The notes under the pieces are model-generated. The model searched no databases, was not told where the DNA came from, and saw only the letters and a list, made by a program, of their open reading frames with translations. 64,000 bases of DNA from Fulvivirga marina. Lineage in GTDB: Bacteria; Bacteroidota; Bacteroidia; Cytophagales; Cyclobacteriaceae. The stretch's first letter is position 1. Every line of letters begins with the position of its first letter. Shown here one piece after another: positions 63,998 to 64,000 of this stretch. Location of the stretch: the NCBI RefSeq assembly GCF_016775155.1, contig NZ_JAEUGD010000014.1, forward strand, positions 108,915 through 172,914, given 5' to 3'. The position numbers and the translations under genes are program-made.

Positions 63998-64000
63998 AGT

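Overview
The window is a chromosomal segment from a member of the Bacteroidota, most likely the order Cytophagales; the genus cannot be fixed from the sequence alone. The evidence is the AT-rich DNA, a dcw cell-division cluster in the typical Bacteroidota order (mraZ to ftsZ, without murB, murF or ddl), repeated TAnnTTTG promoter elements, and several families largely known from this phylum (DUF3822, DUF4905, TIGR02757, DUF1573). A Na+-translocating NQR complex and a CMP-KDO synthetase indicate a Gram-negative respiring bacterium, plausibly marine. No tRNA, rRNA, CRISPR array, insertion sequence or prophage was recognised.

Layout. Positions 1-4.1 kb hold the tail of an SQR-like flavoprotein, an RluA pseudouridine synthase and the translation operon rplM-rpsI-rpsB-tsf. 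Positions 4.6-8.8 kb form a nitrogen-assimilation block: ammonium transporter, porin-like barrel, small periplasmic protein and a type II glutamine synthetase. Positions 8.9-10.9 kb carry small unknown genes, a tiny lipoprotein and cmk. Positions 11.0-15.7 kb hold nqrABCDE, closed by a terminator with nqrF absent. Positions 15.8-20.7 kb contain a DUF502 protein, mnmA, a small unknown gene, an orphan PAS histidine kinase behind palindromic repeats, and an AI-2E-family transporter.

Positions 20.8-21.3 kb look empty at first sight but encode, on the minus strand, two short tandem peptides. They share a leader (LxVxSFVTS...RGG) followed by different Cys/Thr/Ser-containing cores. They look like pinensin-type RiPP (lanthipeptide-like) precursors, have their own terminator, and have no modification enzyme anywhere in the window. 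This is the most interesting feature found.

Positions 21.7-39 kb hold a CoA-transferase and then the dcw cluster (mraZ, rsmH, ftsL, ftsI, murE, mraY, a possible 47-codon gene, murD, ftsW, murG, murC, ftsQ, ftsA, ftsZ). The cluster is preceded by three perfect 10-bp MraZ-box repeats and ends at a strong terminator. Positions 39-46 kb contain a TonB-dependent receptor, a DUF4197 lipoprotein, a membrane histidine kinase with an Rcp1-like response regulator, and a DinB-like protein. Positions 46-64 kb are a mixed housekeeping and envelope region: a membrane-anchored MutS-like ATPase, map, a flavin reductase, a DUF2807 protein, a PagL-like barrel, kdsB, an NfeD-type protease, a LysM-DPBB protein, pyrE, two NUDIX proteins, coaD, a thioesterase, a RecD-like helicase and a DUF1573 protein.

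Plus-strand genes dominate the first two thirds. The dcw and nqr genes overlap or nearly touch and are clearly operons. Terminators were assigned by reading inverted repeats followed by T-runs; promoters by the TAnnTTTG element. Neither was scored computationally.
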